A stretch of 64,000 nt of DNA from positions 9,943 to 73,942 of the forward strand of contig DCYG01000044.1 of NCBI GenBank assembly GCA_002331025.1. Direction: 5' to 3'. Source of the DNA: Firmicutes bacterium UBA2116 (lineage in GTDB: Bacteria > Bacillota > Clostridia > Tissierellales > Sedimentibacteraceae). This document shows, piece after piece, positions 47,300-56,132 of the stretch (position 1 is its first letter; each line of letters begins with the position of its first letter). Both the position numbers and the translations under genes were made by a program. The notes below the pieces were generated by a model. It saw nothing but the letters and a program-made list of their open reading frames with translations. It was not told where the DNA came from and ran no database searches.

Positions 47300-49012
47300 T
47301 TATTGCGGAAATTTTACGATTATTTCTGTTCCATTACCCTCAATGCTTTCAACTTCAATCTTACCTCTATACAGCTCAGCTATATGCTTGACTATGGATA
47401 ATCCAAGTCCGGTTCCGCCGGTATCCTTGGATCTGCTTTTATCCACTCTGTAAAACCTCTCAAATATTCTGTGCTGATGTTCCTTTGCTATTCCAACTCC
47501 CGTATCCTTTACAGAGGTTATGATAAAACCATCCTTTTTATATATTTTAGCAATCACGCTTCCATTTTCTTTATTGTATTTTATTGCATTGTCAATAAGG
47601 TTATAAAACAGCTCGCTGATATAATTATAATTTGCTTTCATATATATATCAGTTGCTTCAAAGGATAATTTTATATTTAAATCCTCAGCTTTTGCTTCTA
47701 ACAGAGATACTACTTTATTTAATACATCCTTTAAATTAATTATCGTATCTTCATTTTTATCAGTATTTTCTTCTATCTTTGACAATCTCATAATATCTTC
47801 AATTAATGAAATCAATCTCAGTCCTTCATTATTAATCATGCTGCTGTACTTTTTAATACTGTCCATATCTGTTATGAACCCTTCTTTAATCAGTTCGGCA
47901 AATCCGATTATAGTCGTCAGCGGCGTTTTTAATTCGTGGGATACATTTGCCGAAAATTCACTTCTGATAATTTCCGCATTTTTAGTAATTGTGATATCTT
48001 CTATAAGTATAAGCATCCCTGTTACATTTTCTTGGTCTGTGACCGGACTTAAATAGTATCTGAAGTAATTGCCGTCGTTTTCTGAATCATAAACAATATG
48101 CTTGTTTTCTTCAAAGGATAAGTCTATTTTTGATAATATATTTTTATTTCTCGTCAGTTCAATGATGTTTCTTTCATTTTGTAAGTCAAATTTATCATTA
48201 CCGATCATTTCTTTACCGCTTTTATTTATAGACAGAACATTTTTATCCTTATTTAACAGAATAAATCCTTCCCTCATATTATCGGTTATTATATTTATTG
48301 TATCTCTTTCATACTTTAATTCTTTAATATATTGATTTATTTTTATTTTTTGTTCTCTGAACCTACGGGAAATCGGTTCAAGCTCCTCATATATATATGC
48401 ATCTTTAGGCTCCTTATCATCAGTAATTTCATTAATGGAGCCTGCCAACAGGTTAATTGGCTTCAATATTTTTTTTATGAATATATTAGCACATATATAG
48501 ACAACAACAAAAAGCGCGACAAAAATAAATGCAATCAAAGGTAATATATTTATAAACACCTGATTTATACTGCTTATTTCTCTTGACAACCTGAGAACTT
48601 CATTTTCATTTATTTTTTCGGCATAATAGTACATATCCGTCGATATGGTGTCTGAACGTCTGATATATTCACCTCTGCCATTTTGAAAGGCAGATTTAAT
48701 TTCGGGTCTGTCTTTATGATTTTCCAATACTTCATTTTTAGCGCGGTTATCATAAACTACACTCCCGTCAACATCAACAATAGTAAAGCGAATACTGTAA
48801 TTTACGGTGCTTAATATTTCATTGACAGATAAATTTATAGCCTGATTATCTTCCCAATTGCTTTCTTCTTTTGTCAGCTTTAATATTGTCTGTATTTGAT
48901 TTTTAGCATCTGCCGCATATAAATCATAATAGACCTTTGATGTTACAATACTGACTGCTGATGATGAAAGAAAGGATATGAGTAAAATAATCAAAAACAA
49001 TCTCCTTTTCAT
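47300..49012 (-). CDS. phoR: Phosphate-regulon sensor histidine kinase PhoR
   Basis: The 570-residue protein has two membrane helices (about residues 5-28 and 155-180) enclosing an extracellular sensor domain, then HAMP, PAS (about 235-335), HisKA with FSANVSHELKTPLTTIIGF and HATPase with NLIDNAIKYN and GTGLGLSIVKHI. It phosphorylates the PhoB/PhoP-like regulator encoded just upstream, with which its start codon overlaps. It is the last gene of the pst operon. Confidence 0.9.
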   Translation of the reverse strand: MKRRLFLIILLISFLSSSAVSIVTSKVYYDLYAADAKNQIQTILKLTKEESNWEDNQAINLSVNEILSTVNYSIRFTIVDVDGSVVYDNRAKNEVLENHKDRPEIKSAFQNGRGEYIRRSDTISTDMYYYAEKINENEVLRLSREISSINQVFINILPLIAFIFVALFVVVYICANIFIKKILKPINLLAGSINEITDDKEPKDAYIYEELEPISRRFREQKIKINQYIKELKYERDTINIITDNMREGFILLNKDKNVLSINKSGKEMIGNDKFDLQNERNIIELTRNKNILSKIDLSFEENKHIVYDSENDGNYFRYYLSPVTDQENVTGMLILIEDITITKNAEIIRSEFSANVSHELKTPLTTIIGFAELIKEGFITDMDSIKKYSSMINNEGLRLISLIEDIMRLSKIEENTDKNEDTIINLKDVLNKVVSLLEAKAEDLNIKLSFEATDIYMKANYNYISELFYNLIDNAIKYNKENGSVIAKIYKKDGFIITSVKDTGVGIAKEHQHRIFERFYRVDKSRSKDTGGTGLGLSIVKHIAELYRGKIEVESIEGNGTEIIVKFPQ

Positions 49013-49701
49013 TATTGCTGCTCCTCTAGCTTATAGCCGGCACTCCTTACCGTAACAACATAGTTGGGACAGCCTGCAGCATCTAATTTTTGCCTTATGG
49101 TTTTAATATGCATATCCACCGTCCTGGTTTCTCCTTCATAATCGTATCCCCAGATTTCCTGAAGAATTTTATCTCTCGATAAAACTATTCCCTTATTAAG
49201 CATTAAATAATATAAGAGTTCAAATTCTTTATAGGTAAGCACAACGGGTATATCCTTATATAACAAAGTACGTTTATTGTAATCCAAGGTCAGGTCTTTA
49301 TATTCTATAATGTCCTCAAGAATTTCTTTTTTGCCTGAGCGCCTTAAAACTGCTTTTACTCTCGCCATTAATTCCAATACACCGAATGGCTTTGTGATAA
49401 AGTCATCGGCCCCGGATTCAAGTCCTTTAACCTTATCTAATTCCATAGATTTTGCAGTTAAAATAATTATGGGAACTTCTGCATAAAGCAAATCGTTTTT
49501 AATTGTTTTCATTATTGACATTCCATCGATTTTAGGAAGCATTAAATCAAGGAGTATCAAATCCGGTATTCTCTTTCTCAATGCATTATAAAAGCTTCCG
49601 GCTTCTTCAAATCCCATAACCTCAAAATCTGCTGTTGATAGAGCTAAAGTTATTAATTCTCTTATACCCGCATCATCTTCTACACAATATATGAGCTTCA
49701 T
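49012..49701 (-). CDS. phoB: Phosphate-regulon response regulator PhoB/PhoP
   Basis: The 229-residue product has a receiver domain (KLIYCVEDDAGIRELI, phosphoacceptor in LILLDLMLPKIDGMS, DDFITKPFG) and a winged helix (SRDKILQEIWGYDYEGETR, VDMHIKTIRQKL). The ATG at 49701 follows AGGAG inside the end of phoU. Longer readings lack a site. It binds Pho boxes of the TTTACA type, and a pair occurs upstream of pstS. Confidence 0.9.
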   Translation of the reverse strand: MKLIYCVEDDAGIRELITLALSTADFEVMGFEEAGSFYNALRKRIPDLILLDLMLPKIDGMSIMKTIKNDLLYAEVPIIILTAKSMELDKVKGLESGADDFITKPFGVLELMARVKAVLRRSGKKEILEDIIEYKDLTLDYNKRTLLYKDIPVVLTYKEFELLYYLMLNKGIVLSRDKILQEIWGYDYEGETRTVDMHIKTIRQKLDAAGCPNYVVTVRSAGYKLEEQQ

Positions 49702-50357
49702 ATTTTTTCTCCTCTTGTTCTGTGTTCTCCTGTAATAGAAAATATAACCCATTCCGCAATGTTTTCTGCATGATCACCTATTCTTTCAAGATATTTTGCA
49801 ATCATCAAGAGGTCAATAGCCTGTTCTCCGTTTTCAGTGTCTTCCTGAATTTTTTCTATTAATTCTGTTTTTATTATTTGAAACAGATTATCTACCACAT
49901 CGTCATCCTTGCAAACCTTAAGTGCCAATTCCTTATCCTTATTTACAAATGCATCAACACTTCTTTTTACCATGCTGATGGTTGCTTCTGCCATTTGAGG
50001 TATGTGAACAAGATCCTTAATAAACTTCTGGTTTGCCAAAAATTTTGAAATTTCGGCAATATCCTCTGCATTATCTCCTATTCTCTCCATATCGGTAATC
50101 ATTTTTAGTGCGGTGCTGATTATCCTCAAATCGGAGGCAACCGGCTGCTGCTGTAAAAGCAGCTTCAAGCAATGATTTTCTATAGTTTTTTCCATTTCAT
50201 CTATTTCAATTTCTAATTCATTTACTTTTTTAGCCATTTCTAAATCTTTATTGATAAGCGCCTTTGCGCTTGTTTCAATTGATTCCTCTATAAGTCCTCC
50301 CATTTTAATTAATTCAAGATTTAAAATTTCTAACTCCTTATCAAATCTATTCCTCAT
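49698..50357 (-). CDS. phoU: Phosphate signalling protein PhoU
   Basis: The 219-residue protein is built of two three-helix PhoU repeats, each with the E(M)ERIGDNAEDIAE-type motif (RIGDNAEDIAE and RIGDHAENIAEW) that binds metals. It links Pst transport activity to the PhoR-PhoB system. It overlaps phoB by 4 bp and follows pstB by 13 bp. Confidence 0.95.
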   Translation of the reverse strand: MRNRFDKELEILNLELIKMGGLIEESIETSAKALINKDLEMAKKVNELEIEIDEMEKTIENHCLKLLLQQQPVASDLRIISTALKMITDMERIGDNAEDIAEISKFLANQKFIKDLVHIPQMAEATISMVKRSVDAFVNKDKELALKVCKDDDVVDNLFQIIKTELIEKIQEDTENGEQAIDLLMIAKYLERIGDHAENIAEWVIFSITGEHRTRGEKI

Positions 50358-50370
50358 TATACCCTCCGTT

Positions 50371-51120
50371 TTAGCCGAATCTTCCGGTTATATAATCTTC
50401 AGTTTTTTTGTTTTCAGGCATTGAAAACAACTTTTCAGTATCATCAAATTCAACAACCTCTCCATGGAGAAAAAAGCCGGTTTTATCAGAAATCCTCGTT
50501 GCCTGCTGCATGTTGTGAGTAACAATTACAATTGTGTAGTTCTTTTTTATATCAACAAGTAAATCTTCTATTTTCATCGTTGATATAGGGTCCAGTGCAG
50601 AAGTCGGCTCATCTAAAAGTATTACCTCCGGGTTTACGGAAAAGGCTCTGGCAATACACAATCTTTGTTGCTGACCGCCTGACAATCCTAATGCACTTTT
50701 CTTTAACCTATCCTTTACCTCATCCCACATAGCCGCAGCACGCAAGCTTTGTTCTACTATATCATCAAGCTTTGATCTTTGTTTTATGCCGTGTGTCTTT
50801 GGACCGTAAGCTACATTTTCATATATGCTCATGGGAAAAGGATTAGGTTTTTGAAATACCATTCCAACCCTTTTTCTTAAGACAGATGCATCTATATCCT
50901 TATAAATATCCACATCGTCCAACAGCATTCTTCCATTTATTTTGACTCCCTCTATTAAATCGTTCATCCTGTTTAGGGACTTCAATAATGTAGATTTCCC
51001 GCATCCCGACGGGCCGATAAAGGCAGTTATTTCATTTTCTTTTATATCCATATTTATATTTTTGAGAGCTTGAAACTCTCCATAATATAAGCTGACATCT
51101 TCTATTTTAATTTTACTCAT
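50371..51120 (-). CDS. pstB: Phosphate ABC transporter ATP-binding protein PstB
   Basis: The 249-residue ATPase has Walker A GPSGCGKST, the PstB-specific FQKPNPFPMSIYENVAYGPK, signature LSGGQQQRLCIARA, Walker B VILLDEPTSALDP and the switch His in VTHNMQQA. It drives phosphate uptake with PstA and PstC. Overlap with pstA is 8 bp. Confidence 0.96.
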   Translation of the reverse strand: MSKIKIEDVSLYYGEFQALKNINMDIKENEITAFIGPSGCGKSTLLKSLNRMNDLIEGVKINGRMLLDDVDIYKDIDASVLRKRVGMVFQKPNPFPMSIYENVAYGPKTHGIKQRSKLDDIVEQSLRAAAMWDEVKDRLKKSALGLSGGQQQRLCIARAFSVNPEVILLDEPTSALDPISTMKIEDLLVDIKKNYTIVIVTHNMQQATRISDKTGFFLHGEVVEFDDTEKLFSMPENKKTEDYITGRFG

Positions 51121-51967
51121 CACTTAGCCTCCCAATTCGTCCCGCAAGCTTCGTTGTGGTATAGTTTACTAAAAAAACTATTATTATTAATATTGACCCT
51201 GTTGCAAATGCCATTTCCTTCGAATGCGGCAAACCCTCGCTTGCAAGCATATACATATGAATAGCAAGTGTTCTTTGAGAAGCCATTAAGTCTAATGAAG
51301 GATTTTTTAATACATTTGTTCCGCTTGTAAATATTAAAGCAGCTGTTTCACCAACAATACGACCTATTGCCAATATTATGCCGGATAAAATACCGGGCAT
51401 TGCTGTCGGCAGCACTATTCTAAAAACTGTCCTTAATCTTCCTGCACCAAGACCTAAACTTCCTTCTCTGTACATATCGGGCACTGATTTTATTGCTTCT
51501 TCTGATGAACTGATAATTAAAGGAAGTATCATTATTGACAATGTGCATATACCTGAAAGAACCGATGCTCTTAAACCCAACAACTTTACAAATAATATCA
51601 TTCCGAACAATCCGAATACAATTGAAGGTATACCTGCCAAGGTATCTACAGCCAATCGTATTACTTTGACTGTTTTATTTCCCCTTTTTGCATATTCTGT
51701 AAGATAAATCGCACAAAATACACCTATTGGCACAGAAACAAATAAAGAAATTACAATCATTTCAATTGTCGTCACGACTGAAGAAAATGCCGACAGGGTA
51801 TCTGAATTGTATTCTCCAAATAGAAATTCCATATTTATTTTAGGAACTCCTCTTAAAAGTATAAACAATAGTATATATATTAATATTCCAACAGTCAATA
51901 TTCCACAAAACCATACGGTTAATTTTAATATTAAGGATATTATCTTTCTTTTTCTTAAAACATCCAT
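51113..51967 (-). CDS. pstA: Phosphate ABC transporter permease PstA
   Basis: The 284-residue permease has six membrane helices and the inner-membrane loop with EEAIKSVPDMYREGSLGLGA that contacts PstB. GGAGGC precedes the ATG. It follows pstC by 8 bp. Confidence 0.95.
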   Translation of the reverse strand: MDVLRKRKIISLILKLTVWFCGILTVGILIYILLFILLRGVPKINMEFLFGEYNSDTLSAFSSVVTTIEMIVISLFVSVPIGVFCAIYLTEYAKRGNKTVKVIRLAVDTLAGIPSIVFGLFGMILFVKLLGLRASVLSGICTLSIMILPLIISSSEEAIKSVPDMYREGSLGLGAGRLRTVFRIVLPTAMPGILSGIILAIGRIVGETAALIFTSGTNVLKNPSLDLMASQRTLAIHMYMLASEGLPHSKEMAFATGSILIIIVFLVNYTTTKLAGRIGRLSDE

Positions 51968-51975
51968 AGTGCCTC

Positions 51976-52854
51976 CTAATTCTTTGCATCCCTTGTTTTA
52001 ATTAAGCTTAATGCTGTGTTGAGAATTATTATGAATACAAAAAGTACAACACCGGTTGCTATTAACGATTCTTCGTGCAGTCCGGAAGCATAACTCATTT
52101 CAGTAACTATATTGGTAGTCAGGGTTCTGATCGGTTTCAATAATTTAATTTTATTCAACGGCATTACAGCATTACCTGCTACCATTACGACAGCCATTGT
52201 TTCTCCCACAGCTCTGCCTATACCTAAAATTATTGATGTAAAAATACCTGACTTGGCAGCAGGCAAAACTACTTTGAAAACCGTTTCTTCTTTTGTAGCT
52301 CCAAGCCCTAACGAACCTTCCTCATAACTTAGCGGAACTGCTCTTATTGAGCTTTCGCTTATTGATATAATTGTAGGCAAAATCATTATACCTAATATTA
52401 TTGAGGATGATAAAATACTGAAGCCGTTGCCTCCAAAATTTTCCCTTACAAACGGAACTATTACCTCCATTCCAAAAAAACCATAAACAATTGAAGGTAT
52501 ACCTGCCAACAGGTTAACTGCCGGCTTTACAATCTTATAAACTGTATCAGGGCAAAATTCAGCCAAGAAAACAGCGCACATCAATCCGATGGGTACACCT
52601 ATCACAATAGCTCCTGCCGTAACATATGTGCTTCCCACTATCATTGATAAAATGCCGTAGGAAGGAGGATAGTCCGTAGGTTTCCATTTTTCGTTTAAAA
52701 TAAATTCCATTATGCCTATTTCTCCTATAGCAGGTATACCTCTTAATAACAGAAAGAGGCAGATGGCAATTACTGCTACAAGGGAAATAAGTGCAGACAG
52801 ATAAAACACTGCCTGCATTAATTTTTCGCTATAATTCGCTTTAGTACTTTGCAT
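51976..52854 (-). CDS. pstC: Phosphate ABC transporter permease PstC
   Basis: The 292-residue permease has six membrane helices, the PstC-type extracellular segment FILNEKWKPTDYPPSYGI and the loop ESSIRAVPLSYEEGSLGLGA. Its ATG overlaps the pstS stop codon, so the two are translated together. Confidence 0.95.
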   Translation of the reverse strand: MQSTKANYSEKLMQAVFYLSALISLVAVIAICLFLLLRGIPAIGEIGIMEFILNEKWKPTDYPPSYGILSMIVGSTYVTAGAIVIGVPIGLMCAVFLAEFCPDTVYKIVKPAVNLLAGIPSIVYGFFGMEVIVPFVRENFGGNGFSILSSSIILGIMILPTIISISESSIRAVPLSYEEGSLGLGATKEETVFKVVLPAAKSGIFTSIILGIGRAVGETMAVVMVAGNAVMPLNKIKLLKPIRTLTTNIVTEMSYASGLHEESLIATGVVLFVFIIILNTALSLIKTRDAKN

Positions 52855-53786
52855 TACTCAATTTCAGACCAAGCTGTTTTTTCGCCGGTGTATATGGCTG
52901 TAATATCTTCAGCCGCTAAATCGTCTGTCGGATTTTCATTGTTCACGATTACTGCTATACCATCAATTGCAAGAACGTGTCTGTTTAATTGTGCTGCTTC
53001 TTCATCCTTTAATTCTCTTGAACTCATTCCTATATCATATGACCCGTCTATAGCTGCATTGATACCTTGAGATGAACCATTTGCCTGCATTTCAAATTTT
53101 ACGTCAGGATTTAATTTATTGTACTCTTCCTGTAATTTTTCCATTAAAGGCGCTACTGATGTTGAACCGGCAACTTTAATAGTTCCGGATAACCCTGAAC
53201 CGGTATACTCTTCCGGACTGTCAACTGCACTTATAAAATTCCTGTCATTAACTATTTTTTGCCCTTCTATTGATTCGGTAAAGTTTAAGAAATCTTTAAC
53301 CAAGTCACTTTCAGTTCCTTTAGTTACCAGTAAAAATGGTCTTGCAACCGAATATGCTCCGCTTTTAACATTGTCAATTGTCGGTTCCACACTATTAACC
53401 TCAATTGCCTTAATTCTTTCACTAACTGACCCTAATGATATATATCCTATACCGTATTTATCTTGTTCAACGGCAGTTATTACTTTATCAGTACCATCAA
53501 ATTCAAGTGCTCCCACTACAAGCTTGTCAACTGTTGCATCGCCTTCTTTTTGTATTATTTCCATAATTTCATGAAAGGCTCCTCTTGTACCTGAAGCTGC
53601 ATCTCTTGCTACTACAGTTATATCTTTGTCTGCATCAAAATTATTTGCAGGTTGCTTAGGTTGCTCTACAGGTTGCTGAGGCTGAGGTTGCGGTTGTTCT
53701 GAAGGCTGTTCCTTAGTACACCCTACAAACACCAAAGTTAACATTAATACTGCTGCAATAATAAATAACAATTTTCTATTTCTCAT
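52854..53786 (-). CDS. pstS: Phosphate-binding lipoprotein PstS, apparently circularly permuted
   Basis: The 310-residue protein has a lipoprotein signal (LTLVFVGC, Cys 23) and a Pro/Gln linker to residue 49. The order of its two PBP halves is reversed. Residues 56-71 give ITVVARDAASGTRGAF, which normally opens the second half of PstS; residues 201-211 give GTIKVAGSTSV, which normally opens the first, with NGSSQGINAAIDG and MSSRELKDEE after it. The protein ends just after IYTGEKTAWSEIE, the usual hinge. All phosphate-binding motifs (STS, SGTRG, SS-G) are present, so it is probably functional. It is the first gene of pstSCAB-phoU-phoBR. Confidence 0.9.
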   Translation of the reverse strand: MRNRKLLFIIAAVLMLTLVFVGCTKEQPSEQPQPQPQQPVEQPKQPANNFDADKDITVVARDAASGTRGAFHEIMEIIQKEGDATVDKLVVGALEFDGTDKVITAVEQDKYGIGYISLGSVSERIKAIEVNSVEPTIDNVKSGAYSVARPFLLVTKGTESDLVKDFLNFTESIEGQKIVNDRNFISAVDSPEEYTGSGLSGTIKVAGSTSVAPLMEKLQEEYNKLNPDVKFEMQANGSSQGINAAIDGSYDIGMSSRELKDEEAAQLNRHVLAIDGIAVIVNNENPTDDLAAEDITAIYTGEKTAWSEIE

Positions 53787-53866
53787 AATTTTTATATCTT
53801 CTCCTTAATCTGTTTTTTATCTTGTCCTTAATATAAACACTGATAGTAAAAAACAAACCTTGAAAA

Positions 53867-53883
53867 TGTAAAAAATATGTAAA
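53867..53883 (-). promoter_or_regulatory. PhoP/PhoB box: two TTTACA repeats upstream of pstS
   Basis: On the minus strand TTTACA occurs at 53883-53878 and again at 53872-53867, exactly 11 bp apart, the spacing of Gram-positive Pho boxes. A TATATT that can serve as -10 lies at 53835-53830 with no good -35, as in activator-dependent promoters. The pstS start is 81 bp downstream of the nearer repeat. Confidence 0.65.
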
Positions 53884-53905
53884 GTTTTTTAACCTTACAT
53901 ATTTT
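53872..53905 (-). terminator. Hairpin after the GGDEF protein gene, overlapping the Pho box
   Basis: AAAATATGTAA and TTACATATTTT pair over 11 bp with a 12 base loop, 17 bp downstream of the stop codon of the 53922 gene. It may end that transcript. It shares bases with the distal Pho repeat. Confidence 0.45.
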
Positions 53906-53921
53906 CTGATTTTATTGATAT

Positions 53922-56003
53922 TTAATTGCATATAACTAAATTTCTGCTGCTTCCCTTGGCAGAATATAAGCATTTATCTGCCTTTTTCAATACATCTAGG
54001 AAGGATTTATCCACTTCCTTAAACTCATGCACACCTATGCTCAAGGTTATGGAAACCAAAATTCCATCTCCCAAATCAAAGATTTTATTTTCTATGGTTT
54101 TTCTTATTCTTTCCGCCACATCTATGACCTCCGGCTCTCCCAAACCCGGGCATATAAGAAGAAATTCATCTCCTCCGTACCGTCCTATATAATCCGTATT
54201 TCTTATGCATTTTGAAATTGTATCTGCCACCATACTCAATGCCTTGTCACCGTAGACGTGACCGAATGAATCGTTTACATTTTTAAAGTTATCCAAATCT
54301 ATCATTGCAACCGAAAACTTCAGGTTGTTTATCTTGTGCCTTTCATAAATAATTTCACCTAATCTCACTATTTCAAATTTAGTTAAGAAGCTTGTTAAAT
54401 TATCATAAGTTGCTTTATCTTCAACTCTCTTGTAGTTTATAGCATTTTCGATTGCTATAGCCGAATAGTTGGCCAATATCTTCAATGTATTTAAATCATT
54501 GAGATCATAAGCACTTTCTTCACTGCTCTGTACAGACATTAAACCAACGACCTTGTCATTAATTATCAACGGTGTATATATCACAGATTTCATTTCTGAT
54601 TTTCCTTCTGTTCCTTTGAAGCCTGAAGGCAATCTATCAATATATTTTTTATATTCTTTGTTTACATCACCTATTATAATATCCTTTTTGTTTCTGATGC
54701 AGTAGGAGCCGAACGACGATATGTCCTCACCGTCAAAATGTTTTACATCCTTAATTTTTGTATTTTCCCCAACAAAGTAATATGTTGCCTGATCTAAATT
54801 TTTATCATATACCGCAATTCCAAAGTAATCCGTATTTATCAGCTTATTAATCTCTTCGTCTATTATTTTAACAATTGAATTGATACTCAAATTAGATAAT
54901 ATTTTTTGACCTATGTTAGACAGCAGCTCTGTCCTGTCATAAAGTGATTTATATTGATCCGCTTCCCTCTTGGTATGCTTGAAATTCATTTTAGCCATAA
55001 GCTGATTTTGCTCATAATCATACATTTCATCATCAATAAGCATATATTCTTCTAAACATTTAAGAGCTTCATAAGGCTTGTCAGAGTCCTTGTGAATTTT
55101 GTACAACATATGGTATGCTTCTCTAAGCAATACCTTTATTTTTTTATTTATACAATTTTCTATTATCTCAAGCAACTCTTCTGTTGCCTTTTGTTTTCTT
55201 CCGACTAAAATACATAGCTTCGCCCATTCCAGAGCCACGGCACATTTTTCATATATCAAATCATTCTCATTTGCGAAATCATATGATGTTTTGAATTCTT
55301 GTTCCGCAATATCATATAAATTCAGCTTTGCGTAAGCCGTACCTTTTAATTTATGTATTTCACATATTTCAGAGGTTACTCTCAGTTCCTCTTCCATTTT
55401 CATTACACCATCTATATGGACAAGAGCTAAATAAGGGTCTCCTATGTTAATTTCTATTTCAGCAAGGGCTAGATTCAAAGAAATTTGTTGTCTTTTTGTC
55501 AATACGCATTCTATTATTTCAATACTGTTAAGGATATCTTTGCCCTTTTTGAAATTTTTCATTTGAATATAATTTATACCGGTGTTTATTAAGAGAGTAA
55601 CTATAGCCTTTTTATTGTCGGTTTCTTCGCATAAGGAAATACCCTTAAGTCCCCATTCGTTCGCTAAGTTGAACTGTCCCATCTGGCAATATACATTAGT
55701 AAGTCCGTTGCATGCATATATCAGCCCCGGCTTATAGTCAAGCAAATTAAATATGTCATTCGAAATTAAGAAGCTTTCGGCGGCTTTTTCATAATAAGAT
55801 CTTTCAAAATGATACCATCCCAAATAGTAATATGCCCAGGCTCTTACCTTGCTTAAATTGTTTTCTTTAGAAAACTTCATAAGCTCGTCTATTACATCTT
55901 TATCGTGGCTATGTTTAAAAATAATTAAACGAAAAACTTCTATATAATCTTCATTTTCTTTAAGTTTCTTTAGTTCATCCGCATATTTTTGCTGAAAATC
56001 CAT
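53922..56003 (-). CDS. TPR-GAF-GGDEF protein, probable diguanylate cyclase
   Basis: The 693-residue soluble protein has TPR repeats from about residue 40 to 340 (AWAYYYLGWYHFERSYYEKA, AKLNLYDIAEQEFKTSYDFA), a GAF domain at about 360-520 (YTPLIINDKVVGLMSVQS) and a C-terminal GGDEF domain with an intact RYGGDEFLLICPG. It should make cyclic di-GMP in response to a ligand of the GAF domain or a partner bound by the TPRs. It is a single-gene unit next to pst, with no visible link to phosphate. Confidence 0.88.
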   Translation of the reverse strand: MDFQQKYADELKKLKENEDYIEVFRLIIFKHSHDKDVIDELMKFSKENNLSKVRAWAYYYLGWYHFERSYYEKAAESFLISNDIFNLLDYKPGLIYACNGLTNVYCQMGQFNLANEWGLKGISLCEETDNKKAIVTLLINTGINYIQMKNFKKGKDILNSIEIIECVLTKRQQISLNLALAEIEINIGDPYLALVHIDGVMKMEEELRVTSEICEIHKLKGTAYAKLNLYDIAEQEFKTSYDFANENDLIYEKCAVALEWAKLCILVGRKQKATEELLEIIENCINKKIKVLLREAYHMLYKIHKDSDKPYEALKCLEEYMLIDDEMYDYEQNQLMAKMNFKHTKREADQYKSLYDRTELLSNIGQKILSNLSINSIVKIIDEEINKLINTDYFGIAVYDKNLDQATYYFVGENTKIKDVKHFDGEDISSFGSYCIRNKKDIIIGDVNKEYKKYIDRLPSGFKGTEGKSEMKSVIYTPLIINDKVVGLMSVQSSEESAYDLNDLNTLKILANYSAIAIENAINYKRVEDKATYDNLTSFLTKFEIVRLGEIIYERHKINNLKFSVAMIDLDNFKNVNDSFGHVYGDKALSMVADTISKCIRNTDYIGRYGGDEFLLICPGLGEPEVIDVAERIRKTIENKIFDLGDGILVSITLSIGVHEFKEVDKSFLDVLKKADKCLYSAKGSSRNLVICN

Positions 56004-56085
56004 AATTTCACCTCTGACATGGTAACGTCTTCAACTACCATATATATTTTATAATGAAATTAATATAAAGTCAATTCATAAAAAG

Positions 56086-56115
56086 AATAACCTTACAGTT
56101 TTCTGTAAGGTTATT
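56086..56115. terminator. Terminator of the NhaC gene
   Basis: A 13 bp perfect stem (AATAACCTTACAG and its complement) with a TTTT loop lies 17 bp after the NhaC stop codon. Confidence 0.8.
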
Positions 56116-56132
56116 TAATCTAAGTTTATGAA

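Noticed and set aside
53119..53574. 151-codon plus-strand frame inside pstS
   Set aside because: It is antisense to a well-supported gene with no ribosome site and low-complexity Ser/Leu-rich translation.
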